A DNA stretch of 64,000 bases from Brucellaceae bacterium (GTDB lineage: Bacteria; Pseudomonadota; Alphaproteobacteria; Rhizobiales; Rhizobiaceae). The stretch is taken from positions 1 to 64,000 of the forward strand of contig JACKJV010000007.1 in NCBI GenBank assembly GCA_020637775.1, read 5' to 3'. A model generated the notes under the pieces. The model was not told where the DNA came from. It did not search any database and saw nothing but the letters and a program-made list of their open reading frames with translations. This document shows positions 1-9,761 of the stretch, piece after piece. Positions within the stretch are counted from its first letter, which is position 1. Each line of letters begins with the position of its first letter. The translations under genes and the position numbers were made by a program.

Positions 1-1
1 A

Positions 2-64
2 AACATCGCCGGCCAGCGCGACCGGATCGTCGCGGCCGTCGATCTTCTCGTCACCGGCATCTGA
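2..64 (+). CDS. 3' end of an unidentified gene (partial)
   Basis: An open frame enters from the left edge and ends at a TGA at 62-64. Only 20 codons are visible (start NIAGQRDR, end LLVTGI). This is too short to assign a family. It looks like the end of a helical C-terminus, and codon use is GC-rich like the rest of the window. The next gene converges on it after about 20 bases. Confidence 0.45.
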   Translation, partial: NIAGQRDRIVAAVDLLVTGI

Positions 65-85
65 GCGTCGGCCGGGCCGGCGTCC

Positions 86-394
86 TCAGTCGTCCTTCAG
101 CCAGACCGGATCCTTGCAGGCCTGGACGGGGCATTCCAGCGTGTCAGCGGTGGGGATGAATTCGGTCTTGGGCACCTGCCCGCGCGGGCAAAACCCGCCA
201 TGCTCGACAAACCGGTCGTAGCGGGTGATGCCCGAACCCGATGTCGACGTGTAGCGCAGGATGGCCGCGCCCTCGGCATGGATGATGTCCTGCACCTCGC
301 CGCAGGTGCGATGGTCGATGTTGTACCGGTTGATGGCATGGGCCGGTGCGGTGGCCAGAATGGCGGCTGTCAATGCGAGCAACAAGCGTTTCAT
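86..394 (-). CDS. small exported cysteine-containing protein
   Basis: Protein of 102 residues. It starts MKRLLLALTAAIL with a Sec signal peptide that ends near AHA-IN (residue 20). The ATG at 394 is chosen because AAAGGAG lies just upstream and the signal peptide begins there; the frame is open further upstream without such support. The mature part has four cysteines (TCGE, GFCP, ECPV, ACKD), which suggests two disulfides in the periplasm. I do not recognise the family. It follows the glutathione transferase gene on the same strand, about 100 bases downstream. Confidence 0.7.
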   Translation of the reverse strand: MKRLLLALTAAILATAPAHAINRYNIDHRTCGEVQDIIHAEGAAILRYTSTSGSGITRYDRFVEHGGFCPRGQVPKTEFIPTADTLECPVQACKDPVWLKDD

Positions 395-498
395 CACGAG
401 GACTCCTTTGGACCGGGTCGATGCATCACCCCTTTCCATACAGGATGGCACCTTGCCGGCCAAAGACAAGACAAGGCAGGCCCTCCCTGTGACAAGGA

Positions 499-1125
499 TC
501 ACGCCGGATTGTCTCCAAGCCAGTCCAGCGGCACATGGGGCGCATCCGCCTCGACCCGGGCCAGCCAGGCGACAATGGCCGGAAAGCGCGCAAGGTCGAA
601 GCCGCCACGGGTGCCTGCACTATGCGTATAGGCATAGAGGGCCAGATCGGCCGCGCTGATCGTCCCGCCCACCAGGAAAGGCGTTTTCTCAAGCTGCGTT
701 TCCATCACGGCGAGATTGCGGTGCCCGGCCTCCAGCAGCGGATCGAGAATTTCCGGCCGCCGCTCGCCCGCCCGGTGATCGTAGCAAAGGATCGCGGCGC
801 GCACCGCGATGGTCGCCTCATGTGAGTTCTGCTCCCAGAACATCCACTGATGTACTTTTGCACGCGCAAACCGGTCATCGGGAAGGAACCGCGTCCCCTC
901 GGAAAGATAAAGCAGGATGGCATTGGACTCCGACAGCAGCCGCCCGTCCTCGAATTGCACCAGCGGCACCCGCCCATGCGGGTTGAGTGCGCGGAACCGG
1001 GCGCTTGTCGTGACGCCGGAGCCGTATTCGGCGGCCACGTGACGAAACGGCATGCCCAGTTTGGCAAGCAGAAGCCGCACCTTGTAGCTGTTGCCGGAAC
1101 TGGGCATGGAATAGAGCGTGAGCAT
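499..1125 (-). CDS. glutathione S-transferase family protein
   Basis: Protein of 208 residues, the usual length for a cytosolic GST. The N-terminal thioredoxin-like half has SGNSYKVRLLL (residues 10-20), the HGRVPLV cis-proline loop, and LSESNAILLYL, where the glutathione gamma-glutamyl group is normally bound. The all-helical C-terminal half has the conserved ISAADLALYAY segment. Such enzymes conjugate or reduce electrophiles with glutathione. The substrate cannot be inferred. It stands alone, upstream of the small exported protein on the same strand. Confidence 0.9.
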   Translation of the reverse strand: MLTLYSMPSSGNSYKVRLLLAKLGMPFRHVAAEYGSGVTTSARFRALNPHGRVPLVQFEDGRLLSESNAILLYLSEGTRFLPDDRFARAKVHQWMFWEQNSHEATIAVRAAILCYDHRAGERRPEILDPLLEAGHRNLAVMETQLEKTPFLVGGTISAADLALYAYTHSAGTRGGFDLARFPAIVAWLARVEADAPHVPLDWLGDNPA

Positions 1126-1204
1126 GCGGCGGATGTCCTGTTGATCTGGCCCGACTATGGCCGCCCGGCCGCGCGCAAACCAGTCAGCATTTCTGCTCGA
1201 TGGT

Positions 1205-2059
1205 TCAATATTGCTGATCGCGCGACGCCTGGTGCCGTTTCAGCACACGGACATTGCCGCCGGGCCGCCTCAGCGCCGCGGCATTGAGCTCCTGCCATCC
1301 GGTGGACTGCCCGGCCGCCACCGCCGGCGCCAGATAGCCGCCCTGAACCCATTGCACACCGGCGCCAAGCGCCACATCCAGTTGAGCCGCCGTGCTGATG
1401 CCGGTCATGGAGACCCCGCAGCCGGACTGCCGCACCCGCTCCACCAGGCTTCCCAGCAGGCTTTGCGCCTCCGGCACGTTCTCCAGCCACGCCCCGGACC
1501 ATTCGGCACCCAGATGCAACATCTGCGCGCCGCTTTCGATGGCCCTTTCAACCGTATCGCCCGGATCTGCGCCCGCCAGCCGCAGGGCGATCCGGATTCC
1601 GGCCGCGCGGGCCCGCGCGATTGTCTCCCCGGCATCGCAGGCAACCCGAAGCGGAAGCCGCCAGACGATCTGGTCCGGCATCATGAAGGCGTCGCGGACT
1701 GCCGCCAGCATCAGGTCCAGCGTCGCCGGTGCCATGGCCGCCGACATCAGGTGGTCCTCGCAGTAGCAGAGCGTCTCCGGATCGAGGAAGACGAGATTGC
1801 AGCGCGCCAATGCCGCCGCCTGCCCCGCGCCCGGTCCCTCGGCCAGACTGGCAAGCACGTGTTGTGCCGTTTCCCTGCCCTCCGGCCGCAGCCGCGCCGT
1901 GGCGAAATCCGGCCGCAGCATGCCGCCCTCCACACGGTAGGCCGGCTGGAAAACCGTCTCGAACAGGATCGCACCGAAACGCAGGCGCGCCCGGCCAATG
2001 CCGTCGCGCACAAGCATGCCCTTTTCGCGGTCAGGGCCGGGATCACTCATATCGGTCAA
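1205..2059 (-). CDS. degenerate EAL-like protein, all catalytic motifs lost
   Basis: Protein of 284 residues that aligns along its length with the EAL protein encoded just upstream, but every catalytic signature is changed. FEGLAR is DFATAR, FVNFDP is LVFLDP, EVTEH is VWRLP, VDDYGA is LRLAGA, VKFDAAW is LHLGAEW, and EGIEEP is GISTAA. The VQGGYLAP end corresponds to VQGFVLAR. A TTG start at 2059 fits AGGAGG nine bases upstream. The frame is intact, so this is probably a non-catalytic binding or regulatory paralogue rather than a random pseudogene. It cannot hydrolyse c-di-GMP by the known mechanism. It lies 30 bases after the EAL gene and is likely cotranscribed with it. Confidence 0.75.
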   Translation of the reverse strand: MTDMSDPGPDREKGMLVRDGIGRARLRFGAILFETVFQPAYRVEGGMLRPDFATARLRPEGRETAQHVLASLAEGPGAGQAAALARCNLVFLDPETLCYCEDHLMSAAMAPATLDLMLAAVRDAFMMPDQIVWRLPLRVACDAGETIARARAAGIRIALRLAGADPGDTVERAIESGAQMLHLGAEWSGAWLENVPEAQSLLGSLVERVRQSGCGVSMTGISTAAQLDVALGAGVQWVQGGYLAPAVAAGQSTGWQELNAAALRRPGGNVRVLKRHQASRDQQY

Positions 2060-2089
2060 GACAGTGGGCCTCCTGCCATCGGCGTCCTG

Positions 2090-3055
2090 TCATCCATTGC
2101 GGACCTTTCGTCCGAAAGCCCGTGTCTGCCGGAAGGGCCGCGCAGGCACGGCATCGCGCGTGATCCGCGCATCCATATTAGCGCGCACGGAAGGATCGGG
2201 AAAGGCGGGCGTTCCGGTTGCCGCCGCGCCTGCGCGGGTTGCGTTCTCATCGCCCGCGGCCGCCGTGCGGCTGAACATCGCGAAATCCGTCGGCGCCAGC
2301 TGCGGCCTGGCAAGCACGAATCCCTGCACCATGCGCACCATGCTGCTTTCGGCCAGATCGAGTTGCCAGGGCTCCTCGATGCCTTCGAACAGGGTGGTGA
2401 TGCCCCAGCCATTGAACGTGTCCACCATGGCCTTGAGCAGTTCGAAGCCCGGATCGCTGTCCATCAGGCGGGTGATCCACGCGGCATCGAACTTGACGAT
2501 CTCGGGCTTGAGGTCACGAATGCGCGACATGTCGGAATGATCGGCGCCGTAGTCGTCCACCGCGATACGAAAGCCATGGGCGCGCAGCGCCGCCACGAAG
2601 TTCATCAGCGCCTGGTGCGATGCCGCCTTGTGCTCGGTCACCTCCGCCACGATCCGACCCGCTGCGATCCCGGCCTCGTGCATGGTCAGCCGCATGTCCC
2701 GGAGCGAGCGGTCCGTCACGCCACGGTCGCAATAGACCGACGGATCGAAATTGACGAACAGCGATGTTCGCGGATCGAGGCAGGCACCGGCATTGATGAG
2801 ATGCAGGCTGCGCGTCAGGGTTTCCACCTCAAGCCTGTCCTGCCCGGCGATCGCGCTGAAGAAGACGCCCGGTGCAACGGGCTCGCCGTCACGAAACGGC
2901 CGTGCCAGGCCCTCGAATGCAGCGATCTCCAGTTTTCCGCCGTTGAACCGGAAGACCGGCTGGAAGGCCGAGCGAAGCACGAACGGTCCCCACACCCCTT
3001 CCGAGGTGCCGTCTTCCATACGGATGACATGGGCCAGTCCAACGCTTCGTGTCAT
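2090..3055 (-). CDS. EAL-domain c-di-GMP phosphodiesterase
   Basis: Protein of 321 residues, essentially a stand-alone EAL domain with no membrane segment or sensor domain. Metal and catalytic positions are present: FEGLAR (the EAL motif with Gly for Ala), N in FVNFDP, E in EVTEH, the DD of VDDYGA, K in IVKFDAAW, E in LFEGIEEP, and QGFVLARP. Active c-di-GMP hydrolysis to pGpG is therefore plausible. The last 60 or so residues are basic and low complexity. It is first of a two-gene unit with the degenerate paralogue downstream. Confidence 0.85.
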   Translation of the reverse strand: MTRSVGLAHVIRMEDGTSEGVWGPFVLRSAFQPVFRFNGGKLEIAAFEGLARPFRDGEPVAPGVFFSAIAGQDRLEVETLTRSLHLINAGACLDPRTSLFVNFDPSVYCDRGVTDRSLRDMRLTMHEAGIAAGRIVAEVTEHKAASHQALMNFVAALRAHGFRIAVDDYGADHSDMSRIRDLKPEIVKFDAAWITRLMDSDPGFELLKAMVDTFNGWGITTLFEGIEEPWQLDLAESSMVRMVQGFVLARPQLAPTDFAMFSRTAAAGDENATRAGAAATGTPAFPDPSVRANMDARITRDAVPARPFRQTRAFGRKVRNG

Positions 3056-3200
3056 GCCACAGGCGCGCGCCTTTCGCTTGTGCCGGTTTCGGTCCCGGCG
3101 CCGGCCAGGCCTTGCCGCTCAGGATAGAGGCCAAGGTTTCACGCGCGGTTAATGGATTTCCCAGCCCTGACAGGCCCGGCGCATGGCGGCCAAGCCTTGA

Positions 3201-4484
<1,284 letters not shown>

Positions 4485-4513
4485 GCCGCCTCCACACATC
4501 CGGTTGCCGCGGC

Positions 4514-4531
4514 GCCGCCCTCCGGGGCGGC
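4514..4531 (+). terminator. hairpin after aatA
   Basis: Seven-base perfect stem GCCGCCC/GGGCGGC with a TCCG loop, followed by GTTTCGCTT. It lies 30 bases after the aatA stop. The U-tract is weak, so this may be an inefficient or Rho-assisted terminator. Confidence 0.6.
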
Positions 4532-5144
4532 GTTTCGCTTGTGGCAAGGTCAAGCCATATCAAGGGCTTGGGCCGCACCGGTGAAGCGGCCAGGCATGGC
4601 CCTGAATCAGCTTGTGAAGAAAGACGGCAGGCACGGCCTGGCAGCACCTGCACGATTTCGACAGGAATGTGCGGACCCGACTTCAAGCCAATGTTTCAAT
4701 TGCCTTTTTCATGAGAAACTGAATCTGTTTGTGAAGGCCTTGCCACAGCGGGCAAAACCGTTTCCCGCCGCGGGGCGACAAAACGCTCGCCCCTGTGTTG
4801 AGGTGGGGCCCATGAACAACTTAAAAGTGTTTTATCGTTATTATACAACTCGCTTTGTCGCCGTCCGAAATCATCGCGTCAGCCAGTTGAACCAGCGCTT
4901 CAGGCTGGCCGGCCGGTGGTGCCTGGGGCCGCGTCCTTGCCACGACGTGACTTTCGCCCTTGCGCCAGCAAACCTTTGGTGAAACGATGCCGGAACGCCG
5001 GGTTCAACGGCGCGCTGAGCGGCGGCCGGACGTGAGGTTCCGGGAGCGAAGCGGAAGTGCCGTCGCGCACTCGCCCTTCCCGAAATTGCCGCGAAAAAAC
5101 CGGTCCTCCGCTCGCGTTCAACGCGTGAAAAGGAGGATTGTGCC
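4532..5144. other. long intergenic region before the EF-G-like gene
   Basis: About 610 bases with no convincing gene. A 7-bp hairpin (GGGGCGA/TCGCCCC, 4772-4793) is followed by an AT-rich patch (about 4815-4860) that is the best candidate promoter area. A 57-codon frame from the ATG at 4812 to 4982 has a weak GAGG upstream but no recognisable product, so I do not call it. The end holds a strong ribosome site (AAAAGGAGG) for the next gene. Confidence 0.5.
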
Positions 5145-7205
5145 ATGGGTGAACGCGCCGGAAGCAGACGCAAGGGGCCGAAATGCATCGCCATTTGCGG
5201 TCCCTTCGCAAGCGGAAAGACGACTCTTCTGGAATCCATTCTGGAGCGGACCGGCGCCATCCAGCGCGCTGCCGAAACCGGCTCCGGCCATACCGTTTCC
5301 GACCATTCGCCGGAAGCCCAGGCCCACGCCATGAGCGTGGAGGCCGTAGCCGCGACCACCACCTTCCTGGATGAGGATTTCACCTTCATCGACTGCCCCG
5401 GCTCCGTCGAATTCTCCCATGAGGCGGATGCGGTTCTGGCCGGTTGCGACGCGGCCATCGTGGTTGCCGAGGCGGACGAGAAGAAGATTCCGGCGTTGCA
5501 GCTTGTTCTCAAGCGGCTGGACGAGATGACAATCCCCCGCATCCTTTTCCTCAACAAGATCGACACCGCCTCCATGCGGGTGCGCGACACCGTGGCATTG
5601 CTTCAGCCGGCTTCGTCCTTGCCGCTCCTGCTGCGCCAGATCCCCATCTGGAAGAACGGCATCGCCATCGGCGCCATCGACCTTGCGCTGGAGCGCGCCT
5701 ATGTCTGGCGTGAACACGCCATGAGCGAGCAGACCGACATTCCCACCGAGGAGAAATCCCGCGAGATCGACGCCCGCTTCACCATGCTGGAAACGCTGGC
5801 CGACCATGACGACGCCCTCATGGAGCAATTGCTCGAAGAGATCGAACCGCCGCGCGACGAGGTTTTCGACGACCTGACGGCGGACCTGCGGGCGGGCCAT
5901 GTCGTTCCCGTGATGATCGGCTCCGCGGCCCATGGAAACGGCGTCCATCGCCTGCTCAAGGCACTGCGCCATGATGCGCCTGACATTTCCGACACCATCG
6001 CGCGTCTCGGCATCGAGGGTGACGGGCCGCCGCTCGCCCATGTGATGAAGACCATTCACACGCCCCATGGCGGCAAGCTTTCGGTGGCCCGCGTGCTGCG
6101 CGGGCCCTTGTCCGACAGCACCGAGGTCATGGCCAGCAATGGCGCCGATGCGCGTATTTCCGGCATGTATCGCATGCTGGGCAAGAACCAGGGCAAGGTC
6201 GGCTCCGCCGCCACGGGCGAAACTGTCGCGCTCGGCAAGCTGGAGGGCGTCGCCACCGGTGCCACCGTCGCACCGGGCAAGCAGGCGCCACAGGCTCTTT
6301 CCGGCGTGCCCGCCCCGCAACCCTTTCATTCGGTTGCTATCAAGGCCCGCGATCACAAGGACGATGTGAAGCTTTCCGCTGCCCTTACCAGGCTCTGCGA
6401 GGAGGACCCGGCCCTCAGGGTGGAGCAGAGCCCGGGCACCGGCGAAACCATCCTTGGCGGCCAGGGGGAAATGCACCTGCGTGTCACGCTGGAACGGCTG
6501 GCGGGAAAATACCAGGCCTCGGTCGATGCCGGCGAGCCGCCCGTGCCCTATCAGGAGACCATCCGCAAGCCGGTGCAGGAGCGAGGCCGCCACAAGAAGC
6601 AGTCCGGCGGCCATGGGCAGTTCGGCGATGTGGTTCTGGAAATACGGCCGCTGCCGCGCGGCTCCGGCTTTGAGTTCACCGACACCATTTCCGGCGGTGT
6701 TGTTCCGAAGCAGTATATTCCCTCCGTGGAATCGGGTGTGCGCGATTATCTGTCGAGCGGCCCGCTCGGCCTGCCCGTGGTCGACATCGCGGTCAACCTG
6801 TCGGACGGTTCCTACCATTCGGTGGATTCCTCCGACATGGCTTTCCAGATGGCGGCGAAACTGGCCATGCGCGAAGCCATGCCCAAGGCATCTCCCGTTC
6901 TGCTGGAGCCGGTGATGAAGGTGCGGATCTTCACGCCGTCCGATGCCACAGCGAAGATCACCGCGATCATTCCGCAACGGCGCGGTCAGATCCTCGGCTA
7001 TGACGGCCGCCCGGATTGGGAAGGCTGGGACGTGGTCGAGGCCATGATGCCGCGCTCCGGGCTGACCGGTCTCATCATCGAATTGCGGTCGCTGACGGCA
7101 GGCGTTGCCTCCTACGAGGCCGAGTTCGATCACATGGCCGAACTGACCGGCAGGGCCGCAGACGAGGCGCTCGCCTCCATCCGCGAGCGCGCGGACGCCG
7201 CCTGA
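5145..7205 (+). CDS. elongation factor G-like GTPase (EF-G2 type)
   Basis: Protein of 686 residues with the EF-G domain order. The GTPase domain has the P-loop GPFASGKT at residues 19-26, DCPG at 83-86 and NKID at 137-140. Domain II follows, then domain III with GGQGEMHL, domain IV with SGGHGQFGDV and domain V with RRGQILGY. It is shorter than housekeeping EF-G. The DxPGH histidine that positions catalytic water in translational GTPases is Ser here (DCPGSVEF), so GTP hydrolysis is probably weak or altered. The usual role of such paralogues is unclear. A strong AAGGAGG precedes the ATG. Its 3' end overlaps the convergent fusion gene by 76 bases. Confidence 0.88.
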   Translation: MGERAGSRRKGPKCIAICGPFASGKTTLLESILERTGAIQRAAETGSGHTVSDHSPEAQAHAMSVEAVAATTTFLDEDFTFIDCPGSVEFSHEADAVLAGCDAAIVVAEADEKKIPALQLVLKRLDEMTIPRILFLNKIDTASMRVRDTVALLQPASSLPLLLRQIPIWKNGIAIGAIDLALERAYVWREHAMSEQTDIPTEEKSREIDARFTMLETLADHDDALMEQLLEEIEPPRDEVFDDLTADLRAGHVVPVMIGSAAHGNGVHRLLKALRHDAPDISDTIARLGIEGDGPPLAHVMKTIHTPHGGKLSVARVLRGPLSDSTEVMASNGADARISGMYRMLGKNQGKVGSAATGETVALGKLEGVATGATVAPGKQAPQALSGVPAPQPFHSVAIKARDHKDDVKLSAALTRLCEEDPALRVEQSPGTGETILGGQGEMHLRVTLERLAGKYQASVDAGEPPVPYQETIRKPVQERGRHKKQSGGHGQFGDVVLEIRPLPRGSGFEFTDTISGGVVPKQYIPSVESGVRDYLSSGPLGLPVVDIAVNLSDGSYHSVDSSDMAFQMAAKLAMREAMPKASPVLLEPVMKVRIFTPSDATAKITAIIPQRRGQILGYDGRPDWEGWDVVEAMMPRSGLTGLIIELRSLTAGVASYEAEFDHMAELTGRAADEALASIRERADAA

Positions 7206-9418
7206 ACCTTGCCCGGCCGCGGCCCCGGCTTGTCCGTGCCGCGGCCGGCCCATGCGCGCACCGCGCCGGCCACGCGATGGGCGTCATCGGCATTCATGGC
7301 CGTGTGCAGTGGCAGCCGCACGAGCCGGCGCCAGGCGGCTTCCGCCTGCGGCAGGGCATGGCGTGCCACGCCCAGCCTGCGCCCTTCCCCGGAGAGATGC
7401 AGCGGCTTGTAATGCGACATCGCCTGGATGTCCCGCGCCGCCAGGAATGCCATCAGGCGCCGGGCAGCATCCGCGTCGCGCATCATCAGTCCGGCAATAT
7501 GGTGGTTCGACCGGGTTTCGGAATCCGGCATGATCAGGTCGAAGGGCAGGCCGGCATGCTCGCCGAGCTGTTCCGCATAGATCGCGAACAGCGCCGCCCG
7601 CCGCGCCAGGATATCGGGCAAGGCAGCCAGGTTGTCGCGCAGAAGGGCCGCCGGCATTTCCGGCGGGCGGAAACTGGATCCGGGCGAGACCCATTCATAA
7701 TGGCTGACGCGCCCTGCCTTGCAATCGGAAAAATTCGTTCCCCGCTCCATGATCCGGTCGATGCGCCGCAGCAGGGCCGGTTCCTGTGAATTGACCAGCA
7801 GCGCGCCGCCCTGACCGCCATGCACGACCTTCGTTTCATGGAAGGAAAGGCAGCCCATCAGGCCGAGCGTACCCAGCGCCTTGTCACCGCGCAAAGCGCC
7901 GGCACCCTGCGCCGCATCCTCGACAATCGCGATATCCCGGCCGTCGGTCATGGCGGCAATCGCCGCCACGTCGACGCTGCCGGCACCGTAATGCACCGGA
8001 ACGATGGCGCGGGTGCGCGCCGTGATGCAACGCTCCAGGCTGGCCATGTCGGTCATCAGGCTGCGCGGATCGACATCGCAGGCCACGATGCGCGCGCCGG
8101 TTCGCGCAAAGGCCGTGGCCGTGGCGGCAAAGGTGAAGCTGGGCACGATCACTTCGTCGCCCGGCCCCAGGTCCAGCGCAAGCGCCGCCACTTCCATGGC
8201 CGCAGTGCAGGAATGGGTCAGCCAGACATGCTGCGCACCCGTCAGCCGGCGGATATCGGCCTCCGCGCCCGCTGTCTGCGCCCCGCCTCCGGCCTGCCTT
8301 CCGGCAAGCAAGGCATCGCGCAGGTGCCTGCCGGGAACGTCCGCCGCGTGATGCGGCACGTGATAGGCGACGGGACGGGCGGCGGATGTGTCGGGACCGG
8401 CTTGCGCCGGTGCCAGCGGCGGCGGTGCCGCGATCGCCTTTCGCTCCGGGAGCCCGCTTGCGGCTGCGCGCAGGCGCTCCGCTTCCCCGGCCAGGATACG
8501 GGCCAGTTCGGCATCGAAACCGCTTTCCTGGCGAAAGCCAAGCGCCGCCAGCGCGCGCCCGTCGATACGATAGGCCCGGTCCTGAACGACCCTGTCTGGA
8601 ACATGACGCGGCCTGAGCGGAACGCCCACCGCCCTGGCAACGCGCGATGCCACCTCCAGCACGTTCAGGCTTTCGCGGGCGGCGACATTGTAGGTGCCGT
8701 TCCTTGCCCTGTCATGGGACAGCACAAGGCTGGCGGCGCGGGCAAGGTCGCCGACCGGCAGGAACATCCGCTCCTGCTGCCCGTCGCCCTCGATGGGCAG
8801 CGCCAGGCCGGCCAGCGCGAAACCCGCGAAACGCGGCAACAGCTTCTCGAAATGCTGGCGCGTGCCCACCGCATTGCTTGGCCGCAGCATGCGAACGTCC
8901 AGCCCGCGGGCGCGCATGCGCTCCACCTCGGCCTCGGCGGCGGCCTTCGAACGCGCATAGGGGCTGGAAGGGTTCAGCGCGGCTGTCTCTTCACAGGGGG
9001 CGAAGACCGGGCCGTAGACCTCGTCTGTGCTGAAATGGACGACCCGCGCAACGCCGGCCTCATGGGCCGCCTCCAGCACGATGCGTGTTCCGAGCCGGTT
9101 CACCGCATCGAAAAGGCCGGGATCGGCAAACGACCGGCAGACATGGCTCTCCGCGGCCAGGTGAAAGACCGCGTCGGCGCCACGAACGGCGTGAACCACG
9201 GTATCCCTGTCGCGGACATCGCCTTCAGTGAAGACCACGCGCCCGCTGCCCATCGCGCTGCAAAGATGGTCCATGCGTCCGGCATAGGTCAGAGCGTCGA
9301 GCACGCGGATGTTGGCGTCCGGGAACTGCACCAGCAGGTGATCGACCAGATGCGAGCCGATGAACCCGGCTCCGCCCGTCACCACGACATGTCTCGCTTC
9401 GAAACGGTTGCCAGTCAT
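7130..9418 (-). CDS. fused dTDP-glucose 4,6-dehydratase-like / WecE-like aminotransferase
   Basis: A single 762-residue frame joins two enzymes. Residues 1-320 form an RmlB/RffG-type extended SDR: GGAGFIG at 15-21, HLAAESHV, STDEVYG with the Thr-Asp-Glu catalytic triplet at 131-133, and YARSK (Tyr154, Lys158). After a Pro/Ala-rich linker (about 325-350) comes a DegT/WecE sugar aminotransferase: HSCTAAMEVAAL, PSFTFAATATA, VEDAAQGAGA, SFHETK with the PLP lysine at 530, GGQGGAL and WVSPGSSFRPPE, which closely resembles WecE. These are consecutive steps (dehydration, then 4-amination) in dTDP-4-amino-4,6-dideoxyhexose synthesis. The start at 9418 has GGGGGA upstream; MGE at 9430 is an alternative. 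The sugar product is inferred. Confidence 0.85.
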   Translation of the reverse strand: MTGNRFEARHVVVTGGAGFIGSHLVDHLLVQFPDANIRVLDALTYAGRMDHLCSAMGSGRVVFTEGDVRDRDTVVHAVRGADAVFHLAAESHVCRSFADPGLFDAVNRLGTRIVLEAAHEAGVARVVHFSTDEVYGPVFAPCEETAALNPSSPYARSKAAAEAEVERMRARGLDVRMLRPSNAVGTRQHFEKLLPRFAGFALAGLALPIEGDGQQERMFLPVGDLARAASLVLSHDRARNGTYNVAARESLNVLEVASRVARAVGVPLRPRHVPDRVVQDRAYRIDGRALAALGFRQESGFDAELARILAGEAERLRAAASGLPERKAIAAPPPLAPAQAGPDTSAARPVAYHVPHHAADVPGRHLRDALLAGRQAGGGAQTAGAEADIRRLTGAQHVWLTHSCTAAMEVAALALDLGPGDEVIVPSFTFAATATAFARTGARIVACDVDPRSLMTDMASLERCITARTRAIVPVHYGAGSVDVAAIAAMTDGRDIAIVEDAAQGAGALRGDKALGTLGLMGCLSFHETKVVHGGQGGALLVNSQEPALLRRIDRIMERGTNFSDCKAGRVSHYEWVSPGSSFRPPEMPAALLRDNLAALPDILARRAALFAIYAEQLGEHAGLPFDLIMPDSETRSNHHIAGLMMRDADAARRLMAFLAARDIQAMSHYKPLHLSGEGRRLGVARHALPQAEAAWRRLVRLPLHTAMNADDAHRVAGAVRAWAGRGTDKPGPRPGKVQAASARSRMEASASSAALPVSSAM

Positions 9419-9509
9419 CGTTTCCCCCATTCCGTGCCGGCCTGAAACAGCTTCCGCCCAGCGGTTGAACTTGCCGAGAAGGCTGCAAGAGGCGTGCCTG
9501 CCGCAAATG

Positions 9510-9540
9510 AAAAACCCGGCGCATGCCATGCGCCGGGTTT
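9510..9540 (-). terminator. strong hairpin terminator upstream of the fusion gene
   Basis: Perfect 13-bp inverted repeat (arms 9512-9524 and 9528-9540, loop GCC). On the minus strand the stem is followed by five T residues. It is a second terminator behind the sRNA terminator and insulates the fusion gene from lsrB/sRNA transcription, so the fusion gene needs its own promoter in the 90 bases between. Confidence 0.75.
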
Positions 9541-9603
9541 CCTCAGGTCCGCCATTTCCAGAAATCAACCGGCCCGGCGTCCTCGACGATGCAACGGGCT
9601 GGC

Positions 9604-9634
9604 AAAAAAAAATGGCCGGATGGAAATCCGGCCA
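9604..9634 (-). terminator. Rho-independent terminator of the sRNA
   Basis: Nine-base perfect stem TGGCCGGAT/ATCCGGCCA (9613-9621, 9626-9634) with a 4-nt loop, followed on the minus strand by nine T residues. It is one of the clearest intrinsic terminators in the window. Confidence 0.92.
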
Positions 9635-9716
9635 ATAAATGGAGCTGCCACGAGGACAAACCTCCAGAGGGGAACACTCGGAGACGCCAATGGGAGGAGG
9701 AATGCGTCTCTGAGAT
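9604..9716 (-). ncRNA. abcR: AbcR-type (alpha-r15) trans-acting small RNA
   Basis: A roughly 113-nt minus-strand transcript is predicted. A 7-bp stem GAGACGC/GCGTCTC (9704-9710, 9681-9687) presents a 16-nt loop with CCTCCTCCC (9692-9700), complementary to Shine-Dalgarno sequences. A second pyrimidine-rich single-stranded part follows, then a perfect terminator. This architecture, and the position directly downstream of an LsrB/VtlR regulator and trxB, match AbcR1/AbcR2 of rhizobia, Agrobacterium and Brucella. Those are Hfq-binding RNAs that repress ABC-transporter mRNAs. Only one copy is seen here; several relatives have two in tandem. The 5' end is estimated from the promoter. Confidence 0.8.
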
Positions 9717-9722
9717 GACCGG

Positions 9723-9751
9723 GATATGGACCCTTCCAAGCGGCTTGGCAA
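9723..9751 (-). promoter_or_regulatory. sigma-70-type promoter of the sRNA
   Basis: On the minus strand, TTGCCA (9746-9751), a 17-base spacer, then CATATC (9723-9728). The predicted start is about 9716, six bases before the first stem of the sRNA. Confidence 0.6.
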
Positions 9752-9761
9752 TGGCGGATTG

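Noticed and set aside
1157..3127. 656-codon plus-strand open frame
   Set aside because: It lies opposite the two EAL-type genes, has His/Arg-rich composition typical of antisense frames in GC-rich DNA, and no family similarity.
4812..4982. 57-codon ORF with a weak ribosome site
   Set aside because: No recognisable product and composition changes halfway; more likely promoter DNA plus chance frame.
5118..7253. 711-codon minus-strand open frame
   Set aside because: Complement of the EF-G-like gene.
9541..9603. Second tandem AbcR copy between the two terminators
   Set aside because: Only 63 bases, with no promoter and no anti-Shine-Dalgarno loop.
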